Of a stretch of DNA of 64,000 nucleotides, positions 21,151 through 31,949 are shown one piece after another. The position numbers and the translations under genes were made by a program. Source of the stretch: Megaleporinus macrocephalus. Taxonomy: Eukaryota; Chordata; Actinopteri; Characiformes; Anostomidae. Where the stretch lies: the NCBI GenBank assembly GCA_021613375.1, contig CM038722.1:22395607-22459606 (forward strand), written 5' to 3'. Numbering within the stretch: the stretch's first letter is position 1; every line of letters begins with the position of its first letter. The notes beneath the pieces are model-generated. The model saw only the letters and a program-made list of their open reading frames with translations, had not been told where the DNA came from and made no database searches.

Positions 21151-22120
21151 TTCTGCCTGCATGCTGATGGCTAATCCTGCAGGTGACCTTGCGGTGTGCA
21201 GACCCTTGGAGCTGACCGCAGGGTCTGCATCTCAAACGCAATCAAGTTTATCGTTAGCGAGGGTTAGCGTCAAGTTAAAAAAGCTAGCCCGTCTCATCCC
21301 CCTTGACCTTCAGCACAATATAAGTAAAACTGAAATTTCTGAGCTGGTTGCCATGGACACCAGACCTTGGGGATAAAATGCAGGCGTTCTGACAGGAAGC
21401 GAGAGAGGCGCTGTGCGAACAGTGCGGGAGCAGATGTTGCTATATTTAGGGGCCAGGCAATGCGCACTAGCAGCAGTGCAGCTCGGCCATGCAGCAGCGC
21501 AGCAGCAGTGCAGCAACTTGTTGGCCGGATCACCAGTGAGGAAAAGGGAGCGCAGCATCAACTAGCGATGCAGGTCACTTGAACTGGTACATGTGATGTG
21601 CTAGCAGGGGGTTTAGCGATAGGATAAATAAAATATTGTATATTTTAAGGTGAATTATACAGTCTATACCAGGCGGCTGCTCTTGGGATAAATGCAGGGA
21701 TCATGTCTGGTGTGTGCCTTTTATTAGGAGGGAGGTGTTTATTTCCATCTAATGAGGTAACCATGACCAACGTAGGGCAGATCTGACAGATGGAATGAGT
21801 TATGTGTAGACTAATTTGTATGCAGGCTACAGCTTAAGTTATTCTGGGTGCGACTCTGGTGTTGCCTATAGTGTTCTAGGCTGGCGAGGAATGGAAGCTA
21901 GAAAGATAAATAACTTTTTAACGAAATTAGTTATTCTAGCCACATGGAGGACATGTATTTTTAATATTCTGGCACCGTATGAGGGCAAAAATGCAAACAA
22001 GTGTGCACAGTGAAGCAACATGGAATACATTCGTTTATACAAGTTAACATATTATATATGATTTTTACGTATGCAACAGATTATTTGTTTCTAGTTTTAT
22101 CATGTGATTCTAGTTTGATT
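21151..22120. other. Possible first intron of atf7ip, no gene recognised
   Basis: It contains a GCA/CAG-rich segment at about 21465-21525 and otherwise AT-rich sequence. Frames of 65-83 codons on both strands overlap and show no domain. Confidence 0.35.

Positions 22121-22123
<3 letters not shown>

Positions 22124-22192
<69 letters not shown>
22124..22192. repeat. (TA)n microsatellite
   Basis: About 34 uninterrupted TA dinucleotides, followed by a short TTTA-type run. Confidence 0.95.
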
Positions 22193-22197
<5 letters not shown>

Positions 22198-22535
22198 TTA
22201 TTTATTTCTGGACACTTTCACAGTTCCAATTGTTATATTTGCCACTGACCTTTTCCTTTGGCCGTTATTGCAGACTCATTAAACTGTTGGCTATATTAGC
22301 ACTGTTCCTATACTAACAACACTGTTGCTGTTGACCAATATAAATATAATGAATTGGTTCAGGTCACTGTTTTACTTGGTCTCTAGTTTAAAAGGGAGGA
22401 GTGGTCAGCACTCTTCCTGTCTGGGTTCATTATTATGTGGCAGACGTTAATTGTCAGAGCTGTGGTTTGCAATGCTTTTAACAAGAAAATGTTCACTAAT
22501 GTCTTCCTTGTTTGTTTGTTTCTGTTCTCCCCCAG

Positions 22536-22598
22536 ATTCTGGACCAATCCTGTGGTCAAATCCATGAACAAGGAGGTACCGAGCAACACAGCAGTCAG
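22536..22598 (+). other. atf7ip: Putative 5' UTR exon of atf7ip
   Basis: The pyrimidine tract 'tttctgttctcccccag' ends at 22535 and a consensus donor 'gtcag|gtaaga' starts at 22599, defining a 63-base exon. An ATG at 22564 opens a short frame which, after splicing to either acceptor of the next exon, meets a TGA just before the main start at 23584. It would therefore be a small upstream ORF, not an N-terminal extension. Exon status is inferred from splice signals and position only. Confidence 0.4.
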
Positions 22599-22829
22599 GT
22601 AAGACAAATCGTATTTTATGGGCTTTTTGAGTCTTCTATATATAACATTATTAAACACTTTTTTTATATATACGCTAAGCTTTTATTTATTTATTTTTTT
22701 TTATTAAAAAGACATGCTATAACTGAGTTCACAGTGGACACACAGGTCTGTGTAAATGATCCTGTTTAGTGTTAGCACCTCCTGCTCTACTAGAGTGAGA
22801 GACAAACTGAGAGACAAAGATAAACCCTA

Positions 22830-23110
22830 TCCTGATTGGACGCTTTGTATCGAAATTGGAACTTGTTACAAGATCACAGCACTACATGTGCAGCCTCTGT
22901 TGTCGCTAGCAGACTCTGTAACCTGCCGTTCTGATTGGCCGAGCACCGGGCCAGTGAGGTTGAAGGGGGAGGAGACAAAGGCTGGGATTTCACCCCCTCC
23001 CGTTTTTTTCAATCAGAGGCGTTTTGCTCTGCCACAGTTGAGGAGCTAACTAGTTACTGTGGTGATCTGATAGAGGGATTGGATCCTTTTAGGTCTCATT
23101 TGATTCCAGC
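22830..23110 (+). promoter_or_regulatory. Possible alternative promoter (inverted CCAAT boxes)
   Basis: Two ATTGG motifs ('ctgattggacg' at about 22833 and 'ctgattggccg' at about 22931) are followed by a purine/GC-rich tract 'gggggaggag' and a C-rich tract 'caccccctccc'. This resembles a CCAAT-driven promoter inside the intron before the first coding exon. The evidence is motif-level only. Confidence 0.2.
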
Positions 23111-23583
23111 TCAGCTCAGACTCACCAAGATTGATGCTGCGTGATCTGCTTAGACAGTCTGCTGAAGATGACGCTGTAAGCAAACTTTCAGGTGTAGTTG
23201 GAGTCTGAGTAGGCTTTTCTCTCAGGTGGAACTGCCTTTTCAGGTCCTGACTGTATTCTCTGGTGAGGCAACTGCTGATTTAGTGGCATTGCGACAATGG
23301 CAGCTGTAGGTTTTTGTGTTAGAAGGCAGCAGAAGTATGTGGAACAAAGCAAAGAGGGATCTAGGTTGTTGAGTGCCACCTAGTGGTACTTCCTAGATTG
23401 TGTCCTAGTGTACTTGGGCAAACGAGGTGGACCTAGCTGCTGAGAACTTTACCATAACTAGGTTGAATCCAGACTTCATCTGTACCTTTCCACAGATTTT
23501 AGTCCAACTTAAAATGAAAAAAAAAAAAAATTAGTAAGTAACATCCCACCTTGTCTGTCTCTCCAGTTTTCGCAGGTGAAAAA

Positions 23584-23946
23584 ATGGAAGTCGCTGTGCC
23601 GGAAGAGCCTCAGAAGAAGATTTTCCGTGCCCGGAAAACTATGAAGATGAGCGACCGTCAGCAGTTGGAAACTCTCCACAGCACCTTGTCCAACGTGGCC
23701 TCCAACTCTTCGCCTTCCCCCTCCTCTTCCTCGCGGCCGCAGACGCCGCTGATGAACGGCACGCACGCCGAGGATGGCCAGAAGGCGAAAGAGAAGGAGA
23801 AGGACGTGCAGCAGCAGTCTCCTTCTATCTCTCGATCACCCTCACCTTCAGTGAAGAAGGGGCCCGAGAAGGGTAAAGGTGAGGAGAAAAAAGGAGAGCG
23901 GAAGGAGGACAAGAAGCCAGAGGAAGCCGACGCTGACAAGATGGAG
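23584..23946 (+). CDS. atf7ip: atf7ip coding exon 1
   Basis: The start ATG at 23584 (context gaaaaaATGG) begins a 121-codon segment ending at donor ATGGAG|gtgagc, phase 0. The acceptor is either after 23566 (ctctccag) or after 23575 (cgcag). The choice affects only the UTR. It encodes the conserved [20 protein letters not shown] motif, then a Ser/Pro-rich and Lys/Glu-rich low-complexity tail. Confidence 0.9.
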
Positions 23947-26900
23947 GTGAGCGCATACGTGCGTCTGGTGTTGCGGGAAGCTGGATGTATGAAAGCGCTT
24001 CTGCAGCCTGTTGACACTCGCCATGCGGCACGCTAGGAATATATTATCACCATAATTATGATTCAAAATTTAAATTAAAATTATATTTTAACTGTGATTT
24101 CTACCAGAACTGACTACAGTATTCATGCAAACGCGTGAATCCGGAATGTAGCCAGTTAGTTTGTGTGTTTTTCTAAATTGTCAGTGGAGAATTCCCTGTA
24201 ATCCAATTACAGGCCAATGACACAGTGCTAGTCAGCAAAGCGTTCTGCTCCGTTATCTCTCCTTATGCGATTACACTGAAATCCTTTGTTTCCCTTCAGA
24301 CCTCGACATCTGACAAGAAGGGCGACCCGAAGAAGACGCCCGCGGACCAACTGTTCAATGGAGAGACCGCTGCCATGGATGCAGATGGCGCCCCTCTCGA
24401 TAGCGCTTCGGCGGAGGAGAAGGACGAGAAAGGCCTCAAGAGCTCCTCGTCCTCTGCCTCTGGTTCTCCCGCCGCCGGCCTGGAATGCGATCCGGAAGTG
24501 AAAGAGGGCTTCCTGTTTCTCAGTGAGGAAGACGAGGGCCAGGGAGAGCGGGATGAGGTGAAAGAAAAATGTGAGGAGATGAAGATGGAGCTGGACGCCG
24601 TGAAGGAGGAGAAGACGGAGGCAGAGGCTGCGCAAGCGTGTAAAGCAGCAGATGGCACAGGTAACGAGCGCCCTTCCGAAGAGCGAGAAGGAATGCGGAG
24701 AAACAATAAGGGAATTATTCTCTCCTTACCGAGACCTGCAGGTGGCGTCCAAATAATTCTGCTGCCTAGGCATTAAACAGTCAAAGGCATGCAGCCGCAG
24801 TTCAGCCAGGTCCAGACTTGCAGTGGAGCGCGGAGGTGCTAATTGTTCTGCGATGACTGTTGCGTTTTATGTAAAGAATCATTGACATCTGAAATTCACT
24901 ACACGCTGCTGTTGTAGACTAAAAAGGATCTAATCTTAGCTTGACACGCCCATCTAAAAGTCTAACTCTTCTATTTTAACTTAGTCACATGCTTACTTTT
25001 TTTGTCAGTGAATCATATTTGTGGTTTGGGATCTGGAATAAAACCTCTAGACAACACAGTAAAGAGGATTGAGAGTTTAGACCTGAAGTAAATGCTAAAC
25101 CAAATCTTCTCCTTTCCTCATAAACAGGCAACGGCGCTCCCTCAGGTAAGAAGAGATCCTTCTCGCCAGAAGGGGGGAAAGATGGGCGGAAAGATGTGGA
25201 GATTAAAGAAGAGAGAGATGGGAAGAGAGCAAGGGTGGAGGGAGTAGAACTTGAGGCCCAGCTGGAGCTGAAGATCACAGCCAATGCAGGCAGCCGTCTG
25301 AAACTGGAGAAGGTTTGTTTGTTATATATATGAGTTTTAATATGGTCCTTTTGTAGTACTGATACTTCTAGTTCTTAAAACCTGATTGGCTCTGCCATGT
25401 TTGAAGCCCTCGTAATATACTCAACACATCACTGCAAACAATAATCGAATTTGGGATTAATGTGGTGTAGCAGGTTGTGTTTAAAACAAGGTGGTCGTTA
25501 TTGTTGTTTATTTTAGATTAGTGTATGTGTATTGCTTTTTAAACAATGTCCCCAGTTTCGGGTCCAGTATCCTCTTGTCTGTTTGCTAGCGGTTTCAGTT
25601 CTTTGTCAACTGATTTGTTCAAATCCATCTTCTCAGGTGGTGCAGAAGCTGGTGGAGGATCGGTTGCGGGTGCTACAGCTGACCGTGTTTGACCGCAACC
25701 TCAAAGAGCTCAAGGACAGGGTGGAGAAGATAGACACTGCTACCAAACAGCAGAACGCTCTCCAACACATCAGCACTCTGCAGGTGAGTGCTGGTCCAGG
25801 ACCTGCTCTACCACATTTTCCTCATTGTTATAGTATTAGCAAGAAGCTCAGCCTATATCACCTCTCTTATTCTGATATTAGCTTTAAACAGCCCCTGAGA
25901 CTTGAGCAAGGGAGTATACATTAGCATATAAATGATTAACAATGAGTAATTAAGAGGGTGTGTGTTGTCATTACTATGATGTAATTAGGAGAAAGTTTGT
26001 AAACCCTCTGGAACTGTTTCCATATGAACGACTCTTTGAGAGCGCCCTACCTTTTAAGCTTAAGTAAAAGCAGGTTCCGCCCACATTTTGCAATGATCAA
26101 TCTTAATTAAACTTTTATTTAATAATTAAGTATCTGAGCCTTTGTGTTTTTAGTATCCTCCTCTATTGGCAGTAGCGTAAGCTTAATCCTGGCAGAATTG
26201 GCAGTAACCTGGCAACAGTCAGTTTGCATTTGAGTTTGAACCTCATTCATATTGGTTTTCTTTGGATCTTGGTCAGGCTCCCTGGGTAATGTTCAGACCG
26301 CTAAGACATTCTGCTGTAAAACCTCCAATTTGGAATTAATTGGTGATCAATACAGTCCACCCTGGCCTGTCATACGATTATACTACCTCCACCATGCTTC
26401 ACTGTTAGGATGAGGTTTTGTTGTTGTTGTGTAGCAGTATGTACATCCACCAAGTGAGACTTTTTCTTATTTACCTGACCAGAAGACACAACAACGGAAC
26501 AAGGGTCTCTTGCTTTCTTGCACTGTGGACAGCAAATTAAGGGTTGTTCAAATTACACATGCAGTACAAACTGAAACAAGAAATATTGTGGTCCAGTTAT
26601 GTTGTGAAGCAATAACCAAAAACATTCCAGTTTTTATTTTTCACACTTGTTGCTTCTGTCGTTGCTTTCAGGCTAAGATTTCACGACTGTCTAAGAAGTT
26701 TGGAGCTGCTAACCAGGCGTCAGAAAATTCCAAAAAAGCCCAAGAGGTGAGTTAGTATCTTTCAGTTAAAGCAGCTGAGGAGGGGTAGACAATGGCCTGC
26801 ATTCATAAAAGTTACATAAAATAACCCATGGGTTTGAATGACGTACAAACTACTATGTGTCTGATTGATGACACATATATATAATATATAATATATGACC

Positions 26901-28703
26901 TGTAAGCTTTAGTTTAGTTTAATCAAGCGCCAGTCTACAGGTGCTTTCGAATATTGTTTTCAGAAAGTTGAATGGTGTGATAGGCCATGGAAACTGATGC
27001 ATCACAAAACTAGTTAAAAGTTTGTTAACTTTAATCGATTGTATAATTACTGTATGTGTGAATGCATCAACAATAAAATTGAATTCTGTTGATTTGTATT
27101 TTACATGTTATGTGTTCATCTTTTATTAGGCTGCTGCTGCGAAGGCTGCTGCTACAACCAACACCAACCCAACAACTCAACGGTGAGCACTCTCTACATT
27201 TGGGCTAATTTGTCGCTAGTAATTAACTGTCTGAGAAAGAACTGCTAGTTCAGCTTCTCTTTGGGTTACCCTCTTCTTTAGAAACCCAGTTAGATCATGA
27301 CTCCCCCTTGTGGCAAAAAACAAAACGCTTCTACATTTACATTTAGACTCCCCAACTCTTGTTGCAAGCTTTCACTTTTTGACTTATTTATTGTTTTTAG
27401 TTGGTTTAATTTTAAATGTGCTTTTTTTTTTATAGCATTGAAAGGACCACACTAGACAAACAGCCCAATGCTCCAGGATCAGGAAGCTCTACTGGTGAGT
27501 TGTTGTTGTGTGTTTTTTTTTTTTTGTTTTTTTTTTTTTTTTCTCCCCCCCCCTCACAGTCCTGTCCTAAAACTAGGGTCTGGAATGTTTGCATGTTCTT
27601 GAACTCATGATTTCGGCCAAATCTTGTCGTTAAAACTTAAGGCTTTTTCGTGTTCTCCTTTAGCTACCCCAGCTCAGCCTAAACCTCTCTCCACTCCAAC
27701 CACAGCAACTTCCTCCGCCTTGGCTGCTCCAGCCCCCATCCTTCAGATCCTTTCGACAACAACAGGCTCCACCCCTTCCTCCTCTGCCTCATCTCTGACC
27801 GGCCAGGCCCAGCCGGGCACCCTGCTGCTGCAGACCCGCCCCAACACGGGCGTCATGAACACAAACACAGCCGCGTCTGGGGGCCAGTCCATGTCCATCC
27901 AGCCTTTGCTGATTCAACTGCCGCTGGCCATGACCAACGGACAAGCGGGGACTTTAGCTGGGGGCGTTGGTCTGATCCCAGTGTCTTCGCTGGCCTCCGT
28001 TAACAATCTTAACAAAGCCAAGACCACCACCGCTACCACCACCATCATCCTGCAGAAGTCGGCGGGCAACGTCGTCTCATCTTCCTCGCCGTCGTCATCC
28101 TCCACTGTTCCGCAGATGTCGTTGGGGAGGTCCATGTACCAGGGCGGCTCAGGGACCGTCAGTTCACCCAGCGCTGCCGTTTCAGTGACAACAGCCCGCA
28201 CACCAACACAGTGCGCGGCCGTGGTGGGAGTGGCTACGGCCTCCTCGTCCCCGGCGACCACAGGCCCGGCGGCAACAGGCTCGGCTGCAGCCGCCACCGG
28301 TCCACCTTCTGCAGCCGCCATGGCCTCTAAGACAGGTGTGTGGAAAGTACTGTGAGATCTGTTTTAGATGATACTCTTATTTATATTGCTCATTTAAAAA
28401 CCTTTAGTTTATTTGCCTAATGCTTCCAGAACTGCATGTTGGGTTATTTGCCATCTCAGTAGCATCAAGTGGTTTCTGTCCAGTACCTGCTGAGTCCTAA
28501 ATATGATGTTAACATCTTTGAAAGACCTTCACCGTGTAGAAAAACTAAAACTGACCAAATACTACACATAGAATCCTTGTTTTTTGTTCAAAGACCCTGT
28601 CCTGTCTGTGATTGGTCAAAACATCACACAGACACGTTTTATCAGTATGCAATCTTTAAATTCACAGACGCAGAATCGGTGTATACGCTGCAGAGAGACC
28701 TAG

Positions 28704-28754
<51 letters not shown>

Positions 28755-30353
28755 TATCTTCTTGACTACGTGTTTGACTGACTGAGTTTAGTTGTTTCAG
28801 ACTACCCCTTCTGCTCCTGTAATCATACTTCTCCTTCACCCCCCAGATAACCAAGCCTCTAATTCTACTCCAGCCAAATCCCCGTCTCAGGTACGTGTAC
28901 AGTGCTAACTTTACTTGTTGGATAATGTCAGTTTCACAGATGTTCTGTTGTTACAGTACTTGATGTTTATCGCTTCCTGTTGTTTTCAGTCTGCTCGGCC
29001 CAAGAGTTCATTTATAGACCTGACCGAGGACGACGATGACGTGCAAGGTAAAAGACCACCCCCCCGGTTAGCCGTCATGCCTCCCCGTCCATTACCCTTT
29101 TTATCATTTTTCTCTCTTGCTTTTGTGGTTATTTGTCGTGTTCCTTCACTCCCTCATTCTCCGGCTGGCTTTGTGTGTGGGTTTGTTATAGTGACAGGTG
29201 TGCAGAAGGCTACTGCTTCCTCTACTGCCACCTCTACTACCCAGAGACCCTCAGGGCCACCCCCGTTAGTCAGCTCCACCTCTGTTGGTGAGTTTTTTTT
29301 TTTTGTTTGTTTTGTTTTGGGTTTTTTTGTTCCTTTTCCTTTCCTGTTTTCTGTCTATTATTTGCTTATTTTTTACATCCAGCTGGGTAAGTGGTGCTCT
29401 GGTGTGTTTCTTTGCCCTCCCCACCTTTGCTTATCTCTCACATCAGTCTTTCATCCTTACTTCATCCGTTAATTTTCTTACAACTGGTTATTAAAGCTGC
29501 GTTTTGCTTACGTATGAATTGCTTCACAAAAAGGTTCTTATCTGAATGCTGAGCTAGTTCATCAGTTTTTAAGATCGCTCATCATTTCTTTTATATTATT
29601 TATTTTCAGCTGGTCGCTCTACAGTGCAGCACAGACCCTCAGTGGTGAGTACATGCAACTGCAAGTCTATGCTTTTTAACTGATAAAATAAATGTATTAG
29701 TTAAGTCCTGTGGCTTTTTTTATATTTAGCCTGAGATTTCTATGTAATACAGGTTTATTAATAATATTAATATTTTGTAGCTTGACTTATTCACCCATGT
29801 TCACAATTCATCACTTACTATCACAAATGTGAACATGTCTCACTCGTGATTGATAATTCTTTCTTCTGTCTCCATCCAGGACTCTCCTTCCAAATCCCGT
29901 CCAGGCTCCTCCTCCTCGTCTCCTCTTCCTCCGTTGCCGCTAGCCCCGACCCCTCCTGCACGGCTGCCGCCGGAGGCCGCCCACACCTCGCCACCCCAGC
30001 AGCCGCAGCTGAAGCTGGCCCGCGTCCAGAGCCAGAACGGTATCGTCCTGTCCTGGTGCGTGGCTGAGACAGATCGCAACTGCGCGGCCGTGGATAGCTA
30101 CCACCTATATGCTTACCATCAGGACCACCAGGGGGCAGGAGCGGGTGGTGGCGCCTCGTCCCAGTCGTTGTGGAAGAAGATCGGCGAGGTGAAAGCGCTC
30201 CCCTTGCCCATGGCCTGCACCCTGACCCAGTTTGTGTCGGGCTCGACTTACTACTTTGCCGTGAGGGCCAAAGACGTGTATGGACGCTTTGGGCCGTTCT
30301 GCGAACCGCAGTGTACAGACGTCATCAACCCGCCGTCCTCGGGCTCCTCTTGA
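23584..30353 (+). CDS. atf7ip: atf7ip: activating transcription factor 7-interacting protein 1 (spliced, 13 coding exons)
   Basis: The exons join in frame to 2622 bases, encoding 873 residues. The N terminus ([20 protein letters not shown]) matches the conserved start of ATF7IP. The order along the protein is as follows: a low-complexity acidic/Ser region with casein-kinase-like sites (about 30-240), a basic bipartite-like nuclear localisation region (about 249-280), a coiled coil corresponding to the SETDB1-binding segment (about 290-377), a Ser/Thr/Ala-rich linker (about 395-650), a SUMO-interacting motif [10 protein letters not shown] (661-670), a Pro-rich stretch, and a fibronectin type III domain (about 760-867). 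The last is near-identical in motif to the mammalian protein ([34 protein letters not shown]). In the family, ATF7IP acts in the nucleus as partner and stabiliser of the H3K9 methyltransferase SETDB1, supports HUSH-linked silencing, and binds MBD1 and transcription factors. The protein is shorter than the roughly 1270-residue human form, mainly in the acidic N-terminal region. The short length and domain set also exclude most confusion with the ATF7IP2 paralogue, although that was not tested by alignment. Confidence 0.95.
24300..24660 (+). CDS. atf7ip: atf7ip coding exon 2
   Basis: The acceptor 'gtttcccttcag' and donor 'gcacag|gtaacg' bound 361 bases, entering phase 0 and leaving phase 1. It encodes the acidic region, including [10 protein letters not shown], which parallels the FLVLSDEED motif I recall in the human protein just before its coiled-coil part. 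The exon is GC-rich compared with its introns. Confidence 0.9.
25128..25312 (+). CDS. atf7ip: atf7ip coding exon 3
   Basis: Acceptor 'ctcataaacag', donor 'GAGAAG|gtttgt', 185 bases. It encodes the KKRS...KRARV basic cluster (candidate nuclear localisation signal) and [21 protein letters not shown], aligned with the family's segment leading into the SETDB1-binding coiled coil. Confidence 0.9.
25637..25783 (+). CDS. atf7ip: atf7ip coding exon 4
   Basis: Acceptor 'catcttctcag', donor 'CTGCAG|gtgagt', 147 bases, phase 0 at both ends. The heptad-like [20 protein letters not shown] and [11 protein letters not shown] segments are the core of the coiled coil that binds SETDB1 in ATF7IP. The symmetrical phase means this exon could be skipped without a frameshift. 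Confidence 0.92.
26672..26746 (+). CDS. atf7ip: atf7ip coding exon 5
   Basis: Acceptor 'gttgctttcag', donor 'CAAGAG|gtgagt', 75 bases, symmetric phase 0. It encodes [20 protein letters not shown], the C-terminal part of the coiled coil (family text reads AKIARLTKRFEAA). Confidence 0.92.
27130..27182 (+). CDS. atf7ip: atf7ip coding exon 6
   Basis: Acceptor 'tcttttattag', donor 'CAACG|gtgagc', 53 bases. It encodes an Ala/Thr/Asn-rich linker ([17 protein letters not shown]) and leaves phase 2. Low complexity makes it weak alone, but it restores frame between exons 5 and 7. Confidence 0.8.
27436..27494 (+). CDS. atf7ip: atf7ip coding exon 7
   Basis: The acceptor follows a long T run (ttttttatag) and the donor is 'TACTG|gtgagt'. 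The 59 bases encode [19 protein letters not shown]. Phases fit exons 6 and 8. Confidence 0.8.
27664..28335 (+). CDS. atf7ip: atf7ip coding exon 8
   Basis: The largest exon (672 bases; acceptor 'gttctcctttag', donor 'AAGACAG|gtgtgt'). It encodes a Ser/Thr/Ala/Pro-rich linker with [11 protein letters not shown] and [16 protein letters not shown] segments. It is GC-rich in third positions and open throughout. The family has a comparable long low-complexity linker between coiled coil and SIM. Confidence 0.88.
28706..28750. repeat. (TA)n microsatellite in an atf7ip intron
   Basis: About 22 TA dinucleotides, 97 bases upstream of coding exon 9. Confidence 0.95.
28847..28890 (+). CDS. atf7ip: atf7ip coding exon 9
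   Basis: A small exon of 44 bases (acceptor 'cttcaccccccag', donor 'TCTCAG|gtacgt') encoding [15 protein letters not shown], phases 1 in and 0 out. A (TA)n microsatellite of about 45 bases sits in the preceding intron at 28706-28750. Confidence 0.8.
28990..29047 (+). CDS. atf7ip: atf7ip coding exon 10 (SUMO-interacting motif)
   Basis: Acceptor 'ctgttgttttcag', donor 'GTGCAAG|gtaaaa', 58 bases. It encodes [19 protein letters not shown]. The hydrophobic FIDL followed by acidic residues is a SUMO-interacting motif equivalent to VIDLTMDDEE of the mammalian protein. Confidence 0.92.
29192..29287 (+). CDS. atf7ip: atf7ip coding exon 11
   Basis: Acceptor 'gggtttgttatag', donor 'TCTGTTG|gtgagt', 96 bases, phase 1 in and out. 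It encodes a Thr/Ser/Pro-rich linker. Being symmetric, it could be an alternatively used cassette. Confidence 0.8.
29610..29644 (+). CDS. atf7ip: atf7ip coding exon 12 (35-base small exon)
   Basis: Acceptor 'atttattttcag', donor 'CAGTG|gtgagt'. It encodes [12 protein letters not shown] with phases fitting exons 11 and 13. It is the shortest coding exon here. The similar VTHRPV phrase of the mammalian protein supports it. Confidence 0.8.
29880..30353 (+). CDS. atf7ip: atf7ip coding exon 13 (fibronectin type III domain, stop)
   Basis: The acceptor 'ctgtctccatccag' opens the terminal exon and TGA is at 30351-30353. After a Pro-rich segment it encodes the complete C-terminal FNIII domain, including the diagnostic [20 protein letters not shown] strand. 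In the family this domain mediates contacts with MBD1 and other transcription regulators. Confidence 0.95.
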   Translation, partial: DSPSKSRPGSSSSSPLPPLPLAPTPPARLPPEAAHTSPPQQPQLKLARVQSQNGIVLSWCVAETDRNCAAVDSYHLYAYHQDHQGAGAGGGASSQSLWKKIGEVKALPLPMACTLTQFVSGSTYYFAVRAKDVYGRFGPFCEPQCTDVINPPSSGSS

Positions 30354-30797
30354 GCTGCCGGAGTAGCTCGTAGGCTGGAGGAGGAAAGTGTGGTAAAGGA
30401 CAAATACACAAACAGCGAGAGAACTTGACTGATCAATCACACATCAGACTGCTGGTTTAGTTAGGACCTTTCTGGTATTAGGAATGGCGCGAGTGAGGAC
30501 AGGGTGCTTAAAACATGAGACACACACTGAGACACACACACAAACACACACGTATACATGAAAAAAACACGTACACTAAAACACAGACTTGCACACTATT
30601 CAATTTGACGTTATTTTAAGGAGATGTTGGAGTTGGTACCAGTGTGAATCCTCTCTAAAAGAAAATTTCCATGTGTAGAATGGTTGTACAGAGTTAAGTG
30701 TTGAACCGATAGGTCAGATATTTATACGTTGTATTTGGTCTGTTTCAAATCTTTTTTTTTTTCCTTTTCTTTTTTAAATGAATAATTACTTTTTTTT

Positions 30798-30803
30798 AAT
30801 AAA
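30798..30803 (+). terminator. atf7ip: Polyadenylation signal AATAAA (proximal)
   Basis: AATAAA occurs 445 bases after the stop codon, downstream of a T-rich stretch. It could give a shorter 3' UTR. Confidence 0.6.
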
Positions 30804-30933
30804 AGGAAATTCAATACATTGCACGTATGCTCCATAATATGGCCTGGATTCAAGCTACACAGAAAGACATTGGTGGCATTAATGCTTTTGTAATGTTCTG
30901 TCTGGTAACCAGACACCCCAAGAACAATGTTCA

Positions 30934-30939
30934 AATAAA
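30934..30939 (+). terminator. atf7ip: Polyadenylation signal AATAAA (distal)
   Basis: AATAAA in 'ttcaaataaaggtattgac' is followed within 20-40 bases by 'gaaaacaaaacacaccatcctgtccgtctcttg' with a TG/T-rich stretch beyond, the usual arrangement for cleavage. Confidence 0.7.
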
Positions 30940-30959
30940 GGTATTGACTTGAAAACAAA

Positions 30960-31940
30960 ACACACCATCCTGTCCGTCTCTTGATTTTGATGTGTGTCAG
31001 AATATATTTATTATTATTATTATTTATTTTTTACTTCTTTCAGTAACCAACTGTGTTAAATAGGCTGATAATCTATTTAAACAGCTGCTCATGTCACTGT
31101 TTATTCTTCTTTCGTTGGGACAGGATGAAAATTATTACAGAAAGGCTGCTGCTGTGGTTCTAGAGATGCAGTAACAACTGATATGAATAGAAAAAAATAT
31201 ATACGAAAGTGTATATATACAGAATATAGAAAATGTATAGCAATGACCGCTAGAATAATATACAAATGTTTAAATTCTAAAAATATATTCATTACACCTC
31301 AGAAATCACTTTACAGCAAGAACAATAAATATCTTACATGCAACTTATTTTTTTTAATTGCTTTATTTATCTATCAGGCTGCAGGCAGATTACTGTAGTG
31401 TGTTCATGACATCTTAGCTTTAGTTTGTGATCTCCAGCAGTTCTTGCACTTGGATCACTTGGCTGAGGACTTTGATTGGAAAGGGTGGTGCTGGGACTGG
31501 CCCGGGGGTGTGGGTGTCTGTTTCTGTAGTGCAAGTAAGTGAGACGTGAGCTGTAAGTATGAGTTGTTGGAGTGAAAAGATGCTGCTTGTGTTTGGCGTG
31601 GCTGTGGCCGACAACAGCTGGAAGATAAAGCACCATGACTTGTGTAAAAGCAGTGAGCACTACAACTGGTCTCTGAAGCGAAGGTGTTCTCCCACAACGT
31701 ATTTGGACAGTTCAGTCACTAACTGCTAGGCTGAGCTCTAGAGGCGTTTTTGGCCTGAAGACAAGAAGGGGAGCCGTCAAGAGTCCTAACCGACTATTAA
31801 AATTTGAGCTAGACGAGCTTATGCTCACACGCCACATTCTGTACTGACCGAGGCTGGTTGCTGTTGCTAACGCATCTTGTTTGAGGAGCTGGAGCTAGCA
31901 GTAGAGAGGAGAATGATGTGGTCAGCAGCTTTACGGTGCA
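30960..31940. other. No gene recognised
   Basis: Short overlapping frames on both strands (60-97 codons) have no recognised domain. The region lies between the atf7ip 3' end and the Ty3/gypsy remnant. Confidence 0.4.
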
Positions 31941-31949
31941 GTCAAAGCT

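Larger units (their letters stand above)
30354..30955 (+). other. atf7ip: atf7ip 3' UTR
   Basis: This follows the stop codon and runs to just past the second polyadenylation hexamer. It contains a CA-rich stretch (about 30520-30600) and a T-rich tract at 30750-30797. The exact cleavage site is not determinable by eye. Confidence 0.7.

Noticed and set aside
26270..26480. Possible dispersed repeat in an atf7ip intron ('cctccaccatgcttcactgttaggatgaggtt')
   Set aside because: The phrase is reminiscent of a common fish transposon, but ends and family could not be established.
27914..28321. 135-codon minus-strand ORF opposite atf7ip coding exon 8
   Set aside because: Shadow of a GC-rich coding exon on the opposite strand, with the Ala/Val/Glu composition expected from that.
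28915..29472. 185-codon plus-strand ORF running through atf7ip introns around exons 10 and 11
   Set aside because: It reads through two well-defined introns. The conserved SIM exon and phase agreement support splicing instead.
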